Shown here one piece after another: positions 61,214 through 64,000 of a stretch of DNA of 64,000 bases (the first letter of the stretch is position 1; each line of letters starts with the position of its first letter). The stretch comes from SUG1106 sp051883095. GTDB lineage: Bacteria; Bacillota; Clostridia; Peptostreptococcales; Anaerovoracaceae. The DNA lies in the NCBI GenBank assembly GCA_051883095.1, contig JBJETB010000019.1:15412-79411 (forward strand), in the 5' to 3' direction. The translations under genes and the position numbers were made by a program. The notes under the pieces were generated by a model that saw only the letters and a program-made list of their open reading frames with translations, did not search any database and was not told the origin of the DNA.

Positions 61214-61762
61214 ATGAGTTTTTCAGACAATTTGAAGGCAATACGTAAAGAAAAAAATCTTTCGCAGGAGGAGCTTGCGGAATTGTTGGACGTGAGCAGA
61301 CAGGCTGTTTCGAAATGGGAATCCGGGGATGGATATCCGGAAGCAGAAAAGCTGCTTATTATTGCGGGAAAACTGAATGTGTCATTAGATAACTTAATGG
61401 GCACGGAATTTGTGAAGACAGAGGCAAACGGGAATAGTTCATCAGGACAGATTACAATCACATCACCTTTTGAGGGTGTAATTGCAAGATGCAATAAGGT
61501 TGTAGTATCTCCGAAATTTAAAGGTGGAAAATCTTCTCCTAAATATGCATTATTTGCGCAGGATCAAAAAGAGAGGTCTTTCTGGGGTGCGACAAATACC
61601 TTTTTAGGATGGTATATGACAGAAGAAAGTGTACTGAAAGAGATGGAAGAAATTCGTCAGGCGTTGATTTGTGGCAGTGACGTGTATGACTTAAAGTATT
61701 CCGTCAAGACAAAAAGAACATTCTTATCAGTAAAGGTGGATAGCGAAAAAAATGAGATTTGA
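61214..61762 (+). CDS. XRE-family regulator with C-terminal domain
   Basis: 182 residues. N-terminal helix-turn-helix LSQEELAELLDVSRQAVSKWESGDGYPEAEKLLIIAGKLNVSLDNLM (about 15-62), typical of clostridial SinR/YgzD-like regulators. The C-terminal half (about 75-182, SPFEGVIARCNKVVVSPKFKG... ) is a beta-rich domain of unknown role. GGGAGG upstream. Overlaps the next gene by 11 bases. Confidence 0.83.
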   Translation: MSFSDNLKAIRKEKNLSQEELAELLDVSRQAVSKWESGDGYPEAEKLLIIAGKLNVSLDNLMGTEFVKTEANGNSSSGQITITSPFEGVIARCNKVVVSPKFKGGKSSPKYALFAQDQKERSFWGATNTFLGWYMTEESVLKEMEEIRQALICGSDVYDLKYSVKTKRTFLSVKVDSEKNEI

Positions 61763-62402
61763 AACAGATAGGTTATTTCTTCGCTCGAGGACAGAAGATG
61801 ATGAAGTAGTTTTATACATTCACGGTAAAGGCGGCAGCGTAGAGGAAGCAGAGCATTACAGACAGTTCTTTCCGGGAAAAGATGTATACGGATTTGATTA
61901 TAAATCACAAAATCCCTGGGAGGCGAAAAAGGAGTTCGGTGATAAGGCAGCTGAATTATCAGAAAAGTATAATAGGATAACCTTGATAGCCGTAAGTATA
62001 GGTGCGTATTTTTCCATGAATGCAGATATTGGAAAAATCATCGATAAAGCATATTTTATTTCTCCGATTGTTAATCTTGAAAAGCTGATATCAGATATGA
62101 TTAACTGGGCCGGGACCAGTGAAAGTGAACTAGAAAAGAGAAAGATAATACCGACAGATTTTGGTGATGATTTGTCATGGGATTATCTGCAGTATGTAAG
62201 GAATAATAAGATAAGCTGGAATGTTCCAACAGAAATTTTGTATGGCAGTGATGACAATTTACAGTCGATTGATACGATAAAAGAGTTTGTAATGAAAGAA
62301 TCTGCAGGGCTGACTGTTATGGAAGGCGGAGAACACTGGTTTCATACAGATGAACAGATGAGATTCTTAAACCAATGGATGAGGACAAAGGCTTCGGAAT
62401 AA
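61752..62402 (+). CDS. Alpha/beta hydrolase with an atypical N-terminus
   Basis: 216 residues. VVLYIHGKGGSVEEAEHY oxyanion region near 20, nucleophile elbow IAVSIGAYFS (Ser near 77), Asp in LYGSDDN and His in EGGEHWFH. The family is a small clostridial carboxylesterase-like group. The first 12 residues, MRFETDRLFLRS, look like the start of a GNAT acetyltransferase rather than this family, so the gene may have been joined to a foreign start. The deletions in the neighbouring genes fit that. Confidence 0.75.
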   Translation: MRFETDRLFLRSRTEDDEVVLYIHGKGGSVEEAEHYRQFFPGKDVYGFDYKSQNPWEAKKEFGDKAAELSEKYNRITLIAVSIGAYFSMNADIGKIIDKAYFISPIVNLEKLISDMINWAGTSESELEKRKIIPTDFGDDLSWDYLQYVRNNKISWNVPTEILYGSDDNLQSIDTIKEFVMKESAGLTVMEGGEHWFHTDEQMRFLNQWMRTKASE

Positions 62403-62422
62403 AAAGCTTCATTAGTGCCTGT

Positions 62423-62449
62423 ACACAGTTTTTTTCTTGTATGTGAAAG
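62423..62449 (+). repeat. 27-bp direct repeat, right copy
   Basis: Matches 60980-61006 except for two transitions. It lies just after the hydrolase stop. Confidence 0.65.
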
Positions 62450-62537
62450 AATATAATGTTATAATTTATCCAAGAATTGCTATAGAGGTGTTGTCGATAC
62501 CGTTAAGTCAGCATATGGGTAATGTGTACGAAACAGA

Positions 62538-62797
62538 TAATGTTGTAGTTTCTGCTTAATACCGATCTATTTTACAACATAACGGTGTTTTCGGCCCTTG
62601 ATGAAGCCTTTGATGTGGTGAAATGTTGTAAGAATTTTGGGTTCTCAGTAGATTTTACAACCGAAATGAGGGTGATGTTGTAATAATATGTCGTATCATG
62701 AAAAATAAACGACATTCATTCATCGTCAGACCTGTTTTAGAGGTTATCCAGAGGGTGATGTTGTAAAAAAATATGATTCGGCATTATTTTTACAACC
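62538..62797. repeat. TGTTGTAAAA alternating dyads, cluster 3
   Basis: Forward and inverted units alternate: AATGTTGTAGTTT (62539), ATTTTACAACATA (62569), AAATGTTGTAAGAA (62621), GATTTTACAACC (62651), GTGATGTTGTAATAA (62672), GTGATGTTGTAAAAA (62756), ATTTTTACAACC (62786). A TGTCGTAT...ACGACAT dyad of the other family is nested at 62689-62714. It occupies the gap before the lipoprotein gene. Confidence 0.65.
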
Positions 62798-62905
62798 AAA
62801 ATACTTCCAAACCCATCATGTTCTATACAAGTTCATTAACTAAGTGACATTGCCCTTGGTATTCCGAGGGCTTTCTTTGAATGACGATAACAATGGAGGA
62901 GAGAT

Positions 62906-63448
62906 ATGAAAAAAATTCTGACGACAATAATGTGCATAATGCTGGTGCTTGCCTTTACCGCATGTGGCGGTGAAGATAAGGCACCTGTAGAACCTGGAAA
63001 CATAAGCCTCAGCCTTTCCACAGCCGAAAACGATGTGGAATATATGCAGGCCAGCGCTCTTTCAGTCTTCGGACTGGAAAAGGCCGAAAACTGCACACTT
63101 ACGCTGGACTTCACCAATAGTGGAAGCACTGAGGAAGGCTTCATAGTTTCAGGAACAGGAACACTTAATCTGAACGGTGAAGAATACGATTTTAATATAG
63201 AAGACCAGGCGCTGCTATGCATTGAAGTGAGCGAAGAAAACACCGTGTACAGCGGCATTCTGGATTCAGCTTTAGGTATGGAGACTGGTGACACGCAGGA
63301 AATCTCCATAGATTTCACCGCTAACAGAGACTTTTCACAGGCAGTAGCCACGGTATCGGCAGACGGGGGATATCTTTTCTTCGGAGACGTGTTTGACGAC
63401 TATCTGGAGTATTTCAACATGGTATTGACCCAGATTGCAGATGAATAG
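62906..63448 (+). CDS. Putative lipoprotein of unknown function
   Basis: 180 residues. Lipoprotein signal MKKILTTIMCIMLVLAFTACGG (Cys 20), a short Pro/Glu linker, then an acidic, beta-strand-rich domain (LTLDFTNSGSTEEGFIVSGTGTLNLNGEEYDFNIEDQALLCIEV) with a pI well below neutral by inspection. No family recognised. GGAGGAGAG ribosome site. Adjacent, 17 bases, to a second moeA-like gene, so a link to the cofactor genes is possible. Confidence 0.7.
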   Translation: MKKILTTIMCIMLVLAFTACGGEDKAPVEPGNISLSLSTAENDVEYMQASALSVFGLEKAENCTLTLDFTNSGSTEEGFIVSGTGTLNLNGEEYDFNIEDQALLCIEVSEENTVYSGILDSALGMETGDTQEISIDFTANRDFSQAVATVSADGGYLFFGDVFDDYLEYFNMVLTQIADE

Positions 63449-63465
63449 ATGGAGAGGGATCAGCC

Positions 63466-64000
63466 ATGGCAAAGAGAAATTTATATCTGAAGACAACACC
63501 GGTGGAGGAAGCCGGTGAAAAATATATGCAGGCACTTGGAGACGCAGGATGCCTGAAACCGAAGACTGAAATGACAGATACTTATGAGTCTCTGGACCGG
63601 ATTACAGCAGAAGCCATATACGCCAGATGCTGCTCGCCTCTTTTCAATGCGGCAGCTATGGACGGAATCGCTGTAAAATCAGCTGAAACAGTAGGTGCAA
63701 GCGAGGAAAGACCCCTTACCCTGGAGCCGGGCACAGACTATAAGATTATAGATACGGGAGATCCCATCAAAGCCCCTTTTGATGCGGTAGTTATGGCAGA
63801 GGATGTGACCGAAGAGGCCGGCAGTGACATAGTCATGATTACCCGTTCCGTTCCGGGCTGGCAGCATGTGAGACCTATAGGAGAAGACATAGCTGCAGGG
63901 GAAATGCTTCTACCGAGCCACCACACTATAAGACCTGTAGACATAGGCAATGTCATTAAGTTAAGAAGACGAACACAAGAAGACTTCATATCGAAAAAGA
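63466..64000 (+). CDS. Second MoeA-like molybdopterin protein (5-prime part)
   Basis: 178 codons are inside the window, open at the right edge. ATG 63466 after GGAGAGGGATCAGCC. MoeA N-terminal features are present: FNAAAMDGIAVKS near 65, IDTGDPIKAPFDAVVMAEDV near 100, and VRPIGEDIAAGEMLLPSHHTIRPVDIGNV near 130. It fits the clostridial MoeA paralogue that is often fused to a periplasmic-binding domain. The last 15 codons seen (KLRRRTQEDFISKK) do not look like the usual MoeA continuation, so a frameshift or contig-end artefact is possible. Confidence 0.75.
   Translation, partial: MAKRNLYLKTTPVEEAGEKYMQALGDAGCLKPKTEMTDTYESLDRITAEAIYARCCSPLFNAAAMDGIAVKSAETVGASEERPLTLEPGTDYKIIDTGDPIKAPFDAVVMAEDVTEEAGSDIVMITRSVPGWQHVRPIGEDIAAGEMLLPSHHTIRPVDIGNVIKLRRRTQEDFISKK

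Noticed and set aside
63950..64000. A frameshift or chimeric end in the second moeA
   Set aside because: The final codons look atypical, but the window edge prevents judging whether this is real, so it is only noted in the feature.

Overview
The window reads as chromosomal DNA of a Gram-positive, anaerobic, mid-GC Clostridia-type bacterium. The signs are AGGAGG-type ribosome sites with GTG and TTG starts, the Firmicutes blocks ylxM-ffh-rpsP-khpA-rimM-trmD and ylmE-sepF-ylmG-divIVA-lspA-rluD, rubredoxin and radical-SAM enzymes, c-di-GMP-I riboswitches, and surface proteins ending in (V/I)PKTG sorting signals. I cannot name the species. I see no rRNA, tRNA, CRISPR array, prophage or insertion sequence.

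Layout. 0-1 kb: a nonsense-broken nuclease-like gene beside a dyad repeat. 1-10 kb: CarD, then minus-strand operons zur-znuACB and ytrA-type GntR/ABC transporter plus a flavoprotein and a phosphoesterase. 10-26 kb, the most unusual part: three sortase-anchored surface proteins, a secreted PPEP-like Pro-Pro endopeptidase, four c-di-GMP-I riboswitches in the 1 kb between the protease and a CnaB adhesin, a five-gene lipid-type cluster (FakA-like, FakB/DegV, ICMT-like methyltransferase, GH3-family ligase) and a membrane GGDEF/HD-GYP protein that ends that cluster. 25-35 kb: an amino-acid permease, SppA, a 51-codon Leu/Ile/Val-rich leader and the livKHMGF transporter, then a kinase, a dehydrogenase and a flavoprotein-rubredoxin. 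36-46 kb: SRP/ribosome and division operons. 46-64 kb: molybdenum/tungsten cofactor genes (moaC, mogA, moeB-like, moaA, MOSC, a candidate Moco/Tuco riboswitch, tupABC, moeA, a second moeA cut by the window edge), interrupted by a sodium symporter, a broken LysR gene, an aldo/keto reductase, and a LexA-box-driven 29-codon hydrophobic peptide that has the anatomy of a type I toxin. 59-62.4 kb carries several damaged small genes.

The best candidate system is a c-di-GMP surface switch. The protease leader carries two tandem aptamers and a terminator whose loop is complementary to the aptamer core, which predicts OFF at high c-di-GMP. The oppositely transcribed adhesin has two aptamers of its own. 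All three surface proteins have Pro-Pro bonds between their ectodomain and wall anchor, in contexts like known PPEP sites (EPPVP, PLPPD, IPPV). A nearby protein with intact HD-GYP residues could lower c-di-GMP. The parts resemble the PPEP-1 circuit of Clostridioides difficile, but the arrangement (four class I aptamers between divergent protease and adhesin) differs.

Three families of short alternating inverted repeats (TCCACC, TGTTGTAAAA, TGTCGTATGAAA) fill gene-free gaps. They share a geometry that none of the other features explain.
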